Assembly: GCF_002414845.1 (NCBI RefSeq)
Contig: NZ_DIAX01000073.1
Location: 1 to 64,000 of the forward strand
Direction: 5' to 3'
DNA from: Gordonia sp. UBA5067
GTDB taxonomy: Bacteria > Actinomycetota > Actinomycetes > Mycobacteriales > Mycobacteriaceae
DNA length: 64,000 nt
Both the position numbers and the translations under genes were made by a program. The notes beneath the pieces were generated by a model. The model did no database searches, was not told where the DNA came from, and saw only the letters and a list, made by a program, of their open reading frames with translations. Below, one piece after another: positions 51,294 through 60,110 of the stretch (its first letter is position 1; each line of letters begins with the position of its first letter).

Positions 51294-51842
51294 ATGAAAC
51301 GGTTCTTCGGCTGTCTTGCCGCCCTGACCGCGCTCGTGCTGATCATCGGTGGATGCAGCGCCGGCGGGGCCGAGCACAAGTCACCCGGTTCCGCCGGGGT
51401 GAAGGCCAGTACCTCCGCCCACGACAAGCACGGCTACTGGGATACGCAGGGCAAGCCCGTCAACGGCGGCCCGGCGGGAGCCGATGGGTCGACGGGCAAC
51501 AACCTGACCCGGGAGTACTGCGCGCGCAACGAGGATCCGGGCTGCCCGAAGGGCAGCTACGTGGGCCCGAACGCGCAGCGCGATCCCAAGGGAGGTCCGG
51601 GATACGTGCCGTGTGAGGGGACGATCTGCACCAACCCGAATCATGGCGCCGGCACCGATCCGCGGACCAACGGCGGCGACAATACCGCTACCGGCGGGTG
51701 GGACGCCAACGGGAATCCGGTCGCCGGCGGGCCGCGCGGCGCAGACGGGTCGACGGGCAACAACCTGACCCGGCAGTACTGTGCCGCCAACCAGAACCCA
51801 GGGTGCCCGGCGGGTAGCTACGGCGCGCCCCAGCAGCGTTAG
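51294..51842 (+). CDS. Lipoprotein with duplicated Cys-containing motif
   Basis: A 182-residue lipoprotein. The lipobox is in LIIGGCSAGG. The mature part contains the same ~33-residue block twice. The first copy (about 55-88) has GADGSTGNNLTREYCARNED and PGCPKGSYVG. The second (about 148-180) has GADGSTGNNLTRQYCAANQN and PGCPAGSYG. Each copy has two cysteines, suggesting an intramodule disulfide. I start at 51294 (MKRFFG) with the G-run upstream as ribosome site; an ATG 6 nt earlier is in frame. Family not recognised. It follows accD4 by 16 nt and may belong to that unit. Confidence 0.75.
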   Translation: MKRFFGCLAALTALVLIIGGCSAGGAEHKSPGSAGVKASTSAHDKHGYWDTQGKPVNGGPAGADGSTGNNLTREYCARNEDPGCPKGSYVGPNAQRDPKGGPGYVPCEGTICTNPNHGAGTDPRTNGGDNTATGGWDANGNPVAGGPRGADGSTGNNLTRQYCAANQNPGCPAGSYGAPQQR

Positions 51843-51959
51843 GCCGGGCGACGAGGGTGGCAACCGGCCGGTTCGACGCCGGCCGTTCGGCCGTGCGAGC
51901 CGAGGCGGGGAAGCCGTAATCCGCTGGCCGTCCGGGTCATCCTCGGGCATGCTCGATCA

Positions 51960-53264
51960 GTGACCGCCACCGCACCGATGCCACAGCAGCCGCTGCAGTT
52001 GCCGCGAGCGCTGGCGCCATTCGCGCATCGGCAGTACCGCTGGCTCGCGGTCGGTTTGATCCTCTCGATGTTCGCCGACGGCGTCTGGGCGATCACCCTG
52101 GTCTGGCAGGTCATCGGATTGGGCGGGCAGCCGGTGCAGGTCTCGATCGCCACGGCCGCTTCGGCCATCGGGATGGTGGTGTCCACGCTCGCCGGCGGTG
52201 TCCTCGCCGACCGGGTCTCGCAGCGGCGGATCGTGATCGGCCTGGAGATGGCCAAGACGGTCGTCTTCGCCCTGGTCGCGGCGGCGTCGGTAACCGGAAA
52301 CCTCCAGCTGGGACACGTCGTCCTCGCTGCCCTGCTGGCCGGCGTCACCACCGGAATGTATTACCCGGCGTATTCCGCGATGCTGCCCTCGATCCTGCCG
52401 TCGTCGGAGTTGCAGGCGGCCAACGGCGTCGAGGGATTCCTCCGGCCGGTCGCGTATCAGGCGGTCGGCCCGGTGATCGCCGGCTGGATCATCGCCGCCA
52501 CCGCGCCGGGATACGCGGTGATGGTCGCGGCGGCGGCGTCGATCGCGTCGGGCCTCTGCTACCTCGTCATGCCCCCGGTACCGGTGCGGCGCGAGTCGAA
52601 TGAGTTGCGGGGCAATCCGGTTCGGGGGATTCTGACCGACCTGGCCGAGGGGTTCGGGTACCTGCGCCGGACGCCGTGGCTGTGGTCGACGCTGCTCTAC
52701 TCGACAGTCCTGGTGTTGGCCACCCTCGGCCCCATCGAGGTGCTGATTCCCTTCTTTCTGCGGGAACGGGCAGGTGGTGATGCGGCCGACCATGCCCTGG
52801 TGCTGGCCGCGTACGGTATCGGCGCGGCGATAACGTCTCTCCTCTTCGCGTCGATCCCCATGCCGCGCCGCTATCTCACGCTCATGTTTGCGATCTGGGG
52901 GGTGTCGAGCGTTCCGTTGATTCTCATCGGGGTCGCCCACTCGGTTTGGGTTGTGGTGGTCGCGGGATTTGTCATGGGGGTCTTGTTCGACGGCCCAATG
53001 GTCCTGTGGGGCACGCTGTTACAGCGCCGGGTCCCGCCCACCCTGCTCGGCCGGGTGGCAAGCCTCGACTTCTTTGTATCCGTTGCGCTGATGCCGGTTT
53101 CGATGGCAATCGCGGCACCGGTCGGGCAGGCGCTCGGCCTCACGACGACGTTCGTGCTCGCCGGCCTGCTCCCCGTGCCGATGGCCGTCGTGTTCTACCT
53201 CGCCGCCCGACTGTGGCGGGACGAGGTCGAGCACCCGCTCAACGACGAGCCCGATCAGAATTGA
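51960..53264 (+). CDS. MFS transporter (enterobactin-exporter/TetA-like)
   Basis: A 434-residue major facilitator with about twelve helices. The loop 2-3 motif is GGVLADRVSQRRIVIG, and the N-terminal helix begins after HRQYRWLAVGL. It resembles the MFS_3/EntS-like group, which exports drugs or siderophores. The GTG at 51960 has no Shine-Dalgarno. The upstream 117 nt show no clear promoter. It converges on embB with 67 nt between stops. Cargo unknown. Confidence 0.85.
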   Translation: MTATAPMPQQPLQLPRALAPFAHRQYRWLAVGLILSMFADGVWAITLVWQVIGLGGQPVQVSIATAASAIGMVVSTLAGGVLADRVSQRRIVIGLEMAKTVVFALVAAASVTGNLQLGHVVLAALLAGVTTGMYYPAYSAMLPSILPSSELQAANGVEGFLRPVAYQAVGPVIAGWIIAATAPGYAVMVAAAASIASGLCYLVMPPVPVRRESNELRGNPVRGILTDLAEGFGYLRRTPWLWSTLLYSTVLVLATLGPIEVLIPFFLRERAGGDAADHALVLAAYGIGAAITSLLFASIPMPRRYLTLMFAIWGVSSVPLILIGVAHSVWVVVVAGFVMGVLFDGPMVLWGTLLQRRVPPTLLGRVASLDFFVSVALMPVSMAIAAPVGQALGLTTTFVLAGLLPVPMAVVFYLAARLWRDEVEHPLNDEPDQN

Positions 53265-53331
53265 TCGCCCAAGCGGGCTGCAATGGACATATCGTCCACG
53301 ATCTGCGCCCTCGGCGACGTTTCCAGCGCGA

Positions 53332-56300
53332 TCAGTAGCCGGTGGCGCGCATCGGCGCCAGATCCCACAACCCGGACTCGCGTTGCGTCCCGAGCACCAG
53401 TGTCGCCGGCGGCGCCGGATCGATCACGGTGAACCGCTGCAGGCCACCCCAGTCCCGGCCCCAGTTGTTGCGCAGGTAGGTCGGCAGCAGTGTCGGCCGC
53501 AACAGTGCCTCGGTGATGCCCAGCGGGCCGCCGGCCTTGCCGGCCATCCACGTCTGGCTGTTCCGGCGGGTCGCATCGGCCTCCGGCATGATGCGCCACT
53601 GCGGTACTTCGAGCACCCCGTTGCGGACCGCGATCGGCCGCTGGCACGGGAAGACGAAGCCGGGCAGCCAGTCGATGAGCACTGGATCGGTTTGCCCGAC
53701 AACGTCATTGAGAGTGCGGAGACGGTCGACGCGGGGCGGCGTGACGCCCACCCACTCGTTTGTGGAGGCCGAGGCATCGTCGACGACGATCCGGACGACA
53801 TCGGCATCGCGCGGCGCCTTGTCGAGCGGGAACCGCAGGTCGCGCCAGGCAGGGGCACCGCCAGCGTCGAGCGGTGACATGGCGCCGAGTTGCGTGACTG
53901 CCCCGGTGGGGCCGCGGCGCCCGAACTCGACGACGAGCTTCTGGCCCTTCTGCTCCATGTTGTCGTGATCGATGCCCTCGACCGAGCCGGCGACCGCGAC
54001 GGTCAGCAGCGGCCGATCCTGCTGCGGATTGGAGGTGTTGAACGGCAACTGGTACCAGGAGGTCTCAAGCTTGGCCGTTCCGCCCGGTGCCCCATATGAG
54101 CCGAGCACCGGCGTCCGGGCCGGATCGAGGTTGAACGGCAACAGACTCGTCGACCCGTTGACGCCCACCGGTCCGCGACCGCCCCACGTGTTGCCGGCGG
54201 CCGACTCGTTGATCGAGGCGCCCGGGTTCTCCTGGGACGGCAGTTCACCGCCGCCGTCGGTGGTGGACGGTGTCATCACATTTTCGGGCACGCCCTGCGG
54301 GGTGAATCCGGGGTTGGGCGCGAGCCCGGCGGCGATCGACGGCGCGGGTCGCCCGTCTACCGCGGCGGGCAGCAGAATGCCCTGCGTCGGATTGTCGGCG
54401 ACCATGACATCGTTGGCCAGCGCGCACTCGTTACCGGTCATCGCGCGGTAGTTAGACTTGGTCCACGACCAGCTGTCGCGCTGTACCCAGGCACCCTTGG
54501 CCAGGCTCGCCACCATGAACAGGACGAGCAGCATGGCGATCGTCGGCAGCGGGGCGAACTTGAACGGGCCGGGCAGGACCGGGCCGGTGCGGGTCTTCTC
54601 GTCGACGTAGTCGTCGCGGAAATGGTAAAAGAGCCCGAGTAAGGCGGTGAAGACGGCGATGGCCAGCACGAACCAGCTGACGTTGATGCCCGCGATGGCG
54701 ACCGGGCGGTCGCGCCACGGCACGCCGTAGTTGCCGACGAACCACCACATGTTGATGCCGGCGAAGGACATCGCGGTGACGAAGAAGACGGCCGAGGCGG
54801 CAAAGGCGCGGTTGCGCCGCGACGCCAGCAGGGCCGGCGCCATCAAGGCTGCGGCGGCCGCCGCCAATCCGCCCGCGATACCGGCGTACACGCCGAAGTG
54901 GTGGGTCCATTTGGTCGGGGTGAAGGCGATGAAGAACATCGTGCCGAGCATGACGGCGATCAGCCGCCAGATCGGCGCGCGCGCGACACCGTTGGGATGC
55001 CGCCCGCGCAGCAGCCGGAACATCACGTAGAACAGTGCGAGCAGCATCAGCAGGATGCCGATGCGCCGCGACAGTGTGCCGTCACCGGTCTGCAGGATCA
55101 GGTAGTAGTAGCGGATCGGCTCTTGCCACCACTCCAGCGTCGGCCCGACCTGGGAGGCGACCTGTGATGCGTCGACGAGCGGCAGCACCGACTGGTCGGC
55201 GAAGATCATGTACAACACCGCCGTGCCGGCCGCCATGATCGGCGCCAGCATCGGCAGCCAGCCGTCCCGCCGGTGGCGGCTGACGAGTGTCTTCACGACG
55301 GGGCGCAGGCCGGCCAGCAGGGCCGCTGCCGCCATCAACCCACCGGGGGCGAGTGCGAGGGTGAACGCGGCCGTCACGGCCGCGATCGCATAGGGGAGCA
55401 GGCGTCGGGTCGCAATGGCCCGCTCCACGCAGCACCACGTCAGCAGGGCGCCGACCGCCTCGGCGGGCTCGGGCCGGATGCCGTTGTTGTACGGCAGCCA
55501 GATGGCGAGGAAGACAAACGCACCGGCCCACATGGCCGGCGTGCTGTTGCGGACCGCGCGGCCCAGGCGTGGGATGACCTCGCGGCTGATGAGCCACCAC
55601 CCCAGCAGACCCAGTAGCAGGGCGGGCAACCGCATCCACCACGCCGCGACGCTGATTTGCGTCATCCAGGAGATGACGTGGAAGTGCCACCCGAACGGGT
55701 CCTGTGGCACGCCGAAGTACCGGAAGTAGTTGTCGGCGTAGCCGGCGCCACTCGTGATCCGCCCGACGGTCATGTTGTAGCCGTCGTCGGAGGTGTTGGC
55801 GCCGCCGAACCACCACAGCAGCAGGATTGCGGTCACCAGGCCGTCGAGCCATGTCGGCTTCCACCAGCCAGCCGGTAGAATCCGCCGGTGCCGCAGCCCG
55901 TCACGCGTATCCAAGACGCCCAGCGCGACGAGCGACAGCAGGGTCATGATGATGCCGACGATCATGAGCCAGAACTTCAGCGTCGTCGGGCTGGTCACAT
56001 ACCGGGTGTCGATGTCCGCGGTGAAGGACATGCCGGCGGGCGCGGTGCCCCGCAGATCGGAGTACACGCCGACGATCTGTGGGCGCATCTCGTGGTCGGC
56101 GGTCCGGTAGGAGAGCAACGAGCCTTTCAGCTGCCCGGTGTCCAGGCCCTCGATGGCGGCGTGCACCCCATCGGCATTGCCGCGGAAAACGACTCGGCAC
56201 GCCGGATTGTTCTGGGCGGCGGCCCGGGGCGCGCTCAGGATCACCACATTGCGGTCGATGGCGACCAGGGCGTTGTCGGTGGCGTTGATGAACAAGCCGC

Positions 56301-56613
56301 GCGCCGTGGCGGCGGCACCATCGGTGGGCAGCGTGGAGAGCAGCACGCCGCCCTTCTCGCCGAGTGCAGTCGCGGCCGAGCACGGCACGGCGACGTGCAT
56401 ATCGGTCGCCACGTAGGAGACCAGCGGTGCGACCACCGACGAGACGGTGTTGTTCTCCGGCCAAACGATCTTCGCGGTGGTGCGCTCGACGGGCAGAAAT
56501 GCCATGACGAGGGCCAGTAGCGTGCCCAGGAGACCGGCCGCGGCGGCAACCCACTTGGCACCGCGATAGTCGTGCGCGGTGAGGAAGTTGCGCTTGGTGT
56601 CTGTGTCACTCAT
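53332..56613 (-). CDS. embB: Arabinosyltransferase EmbB
   Basis: A 1093-residue GT-C arabinosyltransferase, the third of three tandem emb genes and so EmbB by synteny. After the first helix comes an extracytoplasmic carbohydrate-binding-like domain, then about 14 more helices. Loop TSDDGYNMTVGRI holds the GT-C acidic pair. A second C-terminal periplasmic domain starts near residue 720 and includes PVLGSYGAPGG and FPCQRPIAVRNGVLEVPQWRI. It uses decaprenyl-phosphoryl-arabinose to build arabinan, and EmbB is the main ethambutol target in mycobacteria. The ATG at 56613 overlaps the embA stop (ATGA). Confidence 0.93.
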   Translation of the reverse strand: MSDTDTKRNFLTAHDYRGAKWVAAAAGLLGTLLALVMAFLPVERTTAKIVWPENNTVSSVVAPLVSYVATDMHVAVPCSAATALGEKGGVLLSTLPTDGAAATARGLFINATDNALVAIDRNVVILSAPRAAAQNNPACRVVFRGNADGVHAAIEGLDTGQLKGSLLSYRTADHEMRPQIVGVYSDLRGTAPAGMSFTADIDTRYVTSPTTLKFWLMIVGIIMTLLSLVALGVLDTRDGLRHRRILPAGWWKPTWLDGLVTAILLLWWFGGANTSDDGYNMTVGRITSGAGYADNYFRYFGVPQDPFGWHFHVISWMTQISVAAWWMRLPALLLGLLGWWLISREVIPRLGRAVRNSTPAMWAGAFVFLAIWLPYNNGIRPEPAEAVGALLTWCCVERAIATRRLLPYAIAAVTAAFTLALAPGGLMAAAALLAGLRPVVKTLVSRHRRDGWLPMLAPIMAAGTAVLYMIFADQSVLPLVDASQVASQVGPTLEWWQEPIRYYYLILQTGDGTLSRRIGILLMLLALFYVMFRLLRGRHPNGVARAPIWRLIAVMLGTMFFIAFTPTKWTHHFGVYAGIAGGLAAAAAALMAPALLASRRNRAFAASAVFFVTAMSFAGINMWWFVGNYGVPWRDRPVAIAGINVSWFVLAIAVFTALLGLFYHFRDDYVDEKTRTGPVLPGPFKFAPLPTIAMLLVLFMVASLAKGAWVQRDSWSWTKSNYRAMTGNECALANDVMVADNPTQGILLPAAVDGRPAPSIAAGLAPNPGFTPQGVPENVMTPSTTDGGGELPSQENPGASINESAAGNTWGGRGPVGVNGSTSLLPFNLDPARTPVLGSYGAPGGTAKLETSWYQLPFNTSNPQQDRPLLTVAVAGSVEGIDHDNMEQKGQKLVVEFGRRGPTGAVTQLGAMSPLDAGGAPAWRDLRFPLDKAPRDADVVRIVVDDASASTNEWVGVTPPRVDRLRTLNDVVGQTDPVLIDWLPGFVFPCQRPIAVRNGVLEVPQWRIMPEADATRRNSQTWMAGKAGGPLGITEALLRPTLLPTYLRNNWGRDWGGLQRFTVIDPAPPATLVLGTQRESGLWDLAPMRATGY

Positions 56614-59600
56614 TCTTTGCCCGGCTCCAACCTGATGGATCCGGTCCGCGACCAGCCCCATTGCCTACGAAGATCTGTTGTCACGCGCGCGGGGTGCGCG
56701 TTGGCGTCCCGCGGGGTCAAGCGTTCGAGCGCACCCCAGCCGCGATGCCAGTCACCGTCGAGGTAGCTGGGCACGGCCGTACCAACGGTCATCGCCTCGC
56801 TCACCGCCAACAGGCCGCCGCCGGCGGTGCTCTGCCACGTGCGCGACTGGCTCAGCGCGGTCGCGTAGTCGGGCAGGATTCGCCACTGGGGGACTTCTGC
56901 GACGCCGTGCCGCAACGCCATCGGGCGCTGGCACGGGAAGTGCGCGGCGACCATGAAATCGATCAGCGTCGGGTCGGTCGACCCGACGAGGTGCTGCAGC
57001 GTGACCACCTTGGGTGCGCGCGGCGGTGTCAGCATGATGAACTGCGCCGGGCCGAGATTGTTGTCCAGCGCCACCAGCCGCACGACGTCGGCCCCGGGCG
57101 GGACCGCCGACATCGGGAGCCGCAGGTTCCGCCACGGACGGTTCGGGATGACCGGGCCGGGGTCGATCGGGATGGCGCCCGGGCCCATCGCCTCGAACTC
57201 CCCGCCCGGTCCGCGCCGGCCGAACTGGAACCGCAGCATCTGTCCGAACACGGTCGCACCGAAGGCGTCGATGGTGGAGATCGCGCCGGCGGCGGTGACG
57301 ACGAGCAGCGGGGACGCGGCCCGGTCGGGCAGGCGGTACCAGTCGGAGGTCAGTCGCGCCTCGCTGGGGTAGCCGTAGCTGCCCAGGACCGGCGTCGTCG
57401 CCGGATTCAGCCCGTAGGGCAGCGCGGCGACTGAACCGTTGACGGTCCGCGGCCCGCGCCCGCCGGTGGTGCCGGCTTCGAACGTGCCCATCACGGCGAA
57501 CGGCTTCGACGACGAGCCCGCGACGTTGGCCTGACCGGGACGTGAGCTGCCCATCTCGGCGGACAGGTTGGTCGTGATTCCGTTGGCGGTGAAGCCGACC
57601 GGGTCGGCGCCGGCGAGGGTCTGCGAGATGTCGCGACCGGTGGCCGGGGTGAGCATGCCGTCGTTGGAGTTGGGCTCGACCAGGATCTTGTCGGCCAGGG
57701 CGCACGGCTGACCGCGCAGTGTGCCGATGTTCGTGGAGAACGCGCTCGCGACCGGATAGCGGGTGATCGCGGCCTTGGCGAACAGCGCCAACTCGAGAAC
57801 GACCAGTCCGCCGGCGATGACGGCGATCGGCGACCCGGCCAGCACCAGCCGCGCGCGGTTGGCCACCGCCTCGTGCCGCTTCGCTTCGACCACCGTCGCT
57901 GTGTCGGCGACTGCGGTCAGGTTTTCCGCATCATGGTGTTCGAGCCCCTTGTTCTCCACATAGTCCAGCCGCAGGTGCTGCCAGGCGGCCAAAACGCCGG
58001 TGACGACGGCAAGGACGAGGAAGATCGTCGACATCGGGATGCCGAGGAGGACCGGGGCCCGGTCGAACCAGGCGATCCCGTAATCATAGAAGAACGGCCA
58101 GGCATTCTTACCGGCGGTCGCGGCCGCCAGGGCGAACATCAGGCCCGACACGAACACCGTCAGGTTCCGCGTCGACCGGGCCGCCGACTGCGCGACGGCG
58201 AGGGTGGCCGTGGCCGCGACGGCGGCGGCCAGACCGGCGTAGATGCCGAACTGGACGGTCCATTTCGTCGGCGTGAAGATCATCAGGACCATGGTCACGC
58301 CGATTGCGCCGACGGCCCGCCAGGCCGGTCCGCTGCGCACGCCGTCGATCTGCCCGCGGCGCAACAGCACCGCGACCGTGACGAACGCCGACGCGAAGAG
58401 CAGCAGGACGGGAACGCGACGGGCCAACGATGCATCGGCGGTGGTGACGGTGAGGAAGTAGTAGCGCAGGTATTCCTGGAACCAGGGCAGGTTGGGGCCC
58501 ACCTGGTAGCGGATTTTCATTGCCTCGCCGACGGTGGCGAGGGTCTGGTCCCCGAACACCGCAAGCAGGACGACGAGCCCGGCGGCGCAGACCGGGGCGA
58601 GCACGGCGGCCCACCCGATCTCGCGGCTGCGCGCTACGCCGATTGCGAGCAGGGCGCGGGCGCCGACGAGGAGAATGGCGATTCCGATGACGCCCTGGGG
58701 GGCCGCCGCGAAGGTGAATGCGGCGGCCACGACGGCAAGCGCGATCGGGAGGAGTCGCTTGGAGGTGATCGCCGATTCGATCGCCCACCACGTCAGGAGC
58801 GAGCCCAGTACGATGACCGACTCGCTGCGCAGCCCGCTGCACAACGGCATCCAGAATGCGGTGAACACCGCGGCGCCGGCCCACACCGGCCAGCCGTGGG
58901 CGACGGCACCGCCCAAGCGGGGCAGCAGCACCCGGCTCAGCACGTACCAGGAGACCAGTCCGGCGATGAGACTGGGAAGATGCATCCAAAGCATCGACGC
59001 CGACACCGACGACCAGTGTGACAAGAAGTCGTAGTACCAGCTGAACGGCGCTTCGGCGATACCGAAGAAGCGGTAGTAGTTGGGGAGGTACCCGGCTTCG
59101 CCGGCCACCCGGCCCATGTTGAGGATGTAACCGTCGTCGGGACCGCCGCCGCCGAGGAGGGCCCATCCCAGCAGGGCGGCCGTCACAGCGAGGTCGGACA
59201 TCCGGGGGCGCAGCGAGGCGAGGAAGCCGACCCGGTGGATCGCATCGTCCCCGTCCGCATCGTCCCCGTCCGCATGGTCCCCGTCCGCATCGCGCGCGGC
59301 CGCGACGGTGGGCGAGTGGCGGTCGAGCATGGCCACGGCGACCAGGGCGGCGAGTACCGCCAGCAGCCCGACGATCATGACGATGGTCTTGAGCAGTGTC
59401 GCGGAGGATTCGTAGCGGTTATCGATGTCGATTCGCGCGGACAGGCCGCGCTGCGCGGCCCGCGCCACGTCGGCCGCGGGCAGCGGCGAGAAGATGCCGT
59501 CGATCTGCGGTTGCGCCACCGGGTCGGCGGTGCCGACGGGTCCGAGGCCGACGAACTGTGCGCTCGGCCCGGCCGGGCTGGAGCGGATCACCAGTTTGTC

Positions 59601-60044
59601 GCACCGGTTCATTCCCGCGCGGGGAGCGCTGGCCAGCAGAGTGTTGCGGCTCAGCACGGTGATCGCGTCGCCCGCCGTGACCGACAGCATCCGGCCGCCG
59701 GCGCCGGGTGCGTTGGCCGGCATGGTGGTCAGGACCGGGGTGGTCTCGCGCGGGAGATCGGCGAGGACGGCGCACGGGATCTCGATGTGCAGTGCTTTCG
59801 CCGTCTGGGCGATGAGCGGTGCGGTGATCGACGACGAGGCGGTCAGATCCTGGCCCTGGGGCCAGGCCACCGTGGCCTGGACTGCCTGGACCGGAAGCAG
59901 GGGGGTGATGGCGCAGGCAAGAATACCGGCAAGGCCGGCGATGACGGCGATGAGCCGGGCGAGCTTCAACCGACTCGAGTGGTCAGCGCCGGAGGCGTCG
60001 GGCTCGGGCCCGGCAGCCCCCGGTTGCGTGGAAGACACAGACAC
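56610..60044 (-). CDS. embA: Arabinosyltransferase EmbA
   Basis: A 1144-residue emb paralogue, middle of the cluster and so EmbA by synteny. It has the same layout: first helix (LARLIAVIAGLAGILACAI), periplasmic domain, GT-C loop GPDDGYILNMGRV, many helices, C-terminal domain with PVLGSYGYPSE and FPCQRPMALRHGVAEVPQWRI. I start at the GTG 60044 because TACGAT ends 8 nt upstream and the N-terminus then has normal length. An in-frame GTG at 60101 lacks a ribosome site. A cytoplasmic acidic repeat (DADGDHADGDDADGDDA) before a helix comes from a 15-nt minisatellite. Confidence 0.92.
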   Translation of the reverse strand: MSVSSTQPGAAGPEPDASGADHSSRLKLARLIAVIAGLAGILACAITPLLPVQAVQATVAWPQGQDLTASSSITAPLIAQTAKALHIEIPCAVLADLPRETTPVLTTMPANAPGAGGRMLSVTAGDAITVLSRNTLLASAPRAGMNRCDKLVIRSSPAGPSAQFVGLGPVGTADPVAQPQIDGIFSPLPAADVARAAQRGLSARIDIDNRYESSATLLKTIVMIVGLLAVLAALVAVAMLDRHSPTVAAARDADGDHADGDDADGDDAIHRVGFLASLRPRMSDLAVTAALLGWALLGGGGPDDGYILNMGRVAGEAGYLPNYYRFFGIAEAPFSWYYDFLSHWSSVSASMLWMHLPSLIAGLVSWYVLSRVLLPRLGGAVAHGWPVWAGAAVFTAFWMPLCSGLRSESVIVLGSLLTWWAIESAITSKRLLPIALAVVAAAFTFAAAPQGVIGIAILLVGARALLAIGVARSREIGWAAVLAPVCAAGLVVLLAVFGDQTLATVGEAMKIRYQVGPNLPWFQEYLRYYFLTVTTADASLARRVPVLLLFASAFVTVAVLLRRGQIDGVRSGPAWRAVGAIGVTMVLMIFTPTKWTVQFGIYAGLAAAVAATATLAVAQSAARSTRNLTVFVSGLMFALAAATAGKNAWPFFYDYGIAWFDRAPVLLGIPMSTIFLVLAVVTGVLAAWQHLRLDYVENKGLEHHDAENLTAVADTATVVEAKRHEAVANRARLVLAGSPIAVIAGGLVVLELALFAKAAITRYPVASAFSTNIGTLRGQPCALADKILVEPNSNDGMLTPATGRDISQTLAGADPVGFTANGITTNLSAEMGSSRPGQANVAGSSSKPFAVMGTFEAGTTGGRGPRTVNGSVAALPYGLNPATTPVLGSYGYPSEARLTSDWYRLPDRAASPLLVVTAAGAISTIDAFGATVFGQMLRFQFGRRGPGGEFEAMGPGAIPIDPGPVIPNRPWRNLRLPMSAVPPGADVVRLVALDNNLGPAQFIMLTPPRAPKVVTLQHLVGSTDPTLIDFMVAAHFPCQRPMALRHGVAEVPQWRILPDYATALSQSRTWQSTAGGGLLAVSEAMTVGTAVPSYLDGDWHRGWGALERLTPRDANAHPARVTTDLRRQWGWSRTGSIRLEPGKE
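59242..59286 (-). repeat. 15-nt in-frame minisatellite in embA
   Basis: Three copies of GCATCGTCCCCGTCC (third with one change) at 59242, 59257 and 59272. On the coding strand they encode an Asp/Gly/Ala pentapeptide repeat. Copy number can change without a frameshift. Confidence 0.93.
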
Positions 60045-60052
60045 GAATGCCC

Positions 60053-60058
60053 ATCGTA
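60053..60058 (-). promoter_or_regulatory. -10 hexamer (TACGAT) for embA
   Basis: On the minus strand TACGAT ends 8 nt before the GTG at 60044. It would allow embAB transcription independent of embC. Confidence 0.45.
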
Positions 60059-60110
60059 GGCGACGCGGCTGAGGAAATGGTGATCGCACCCACTTCACCA
60101 CGGCCGGGAG

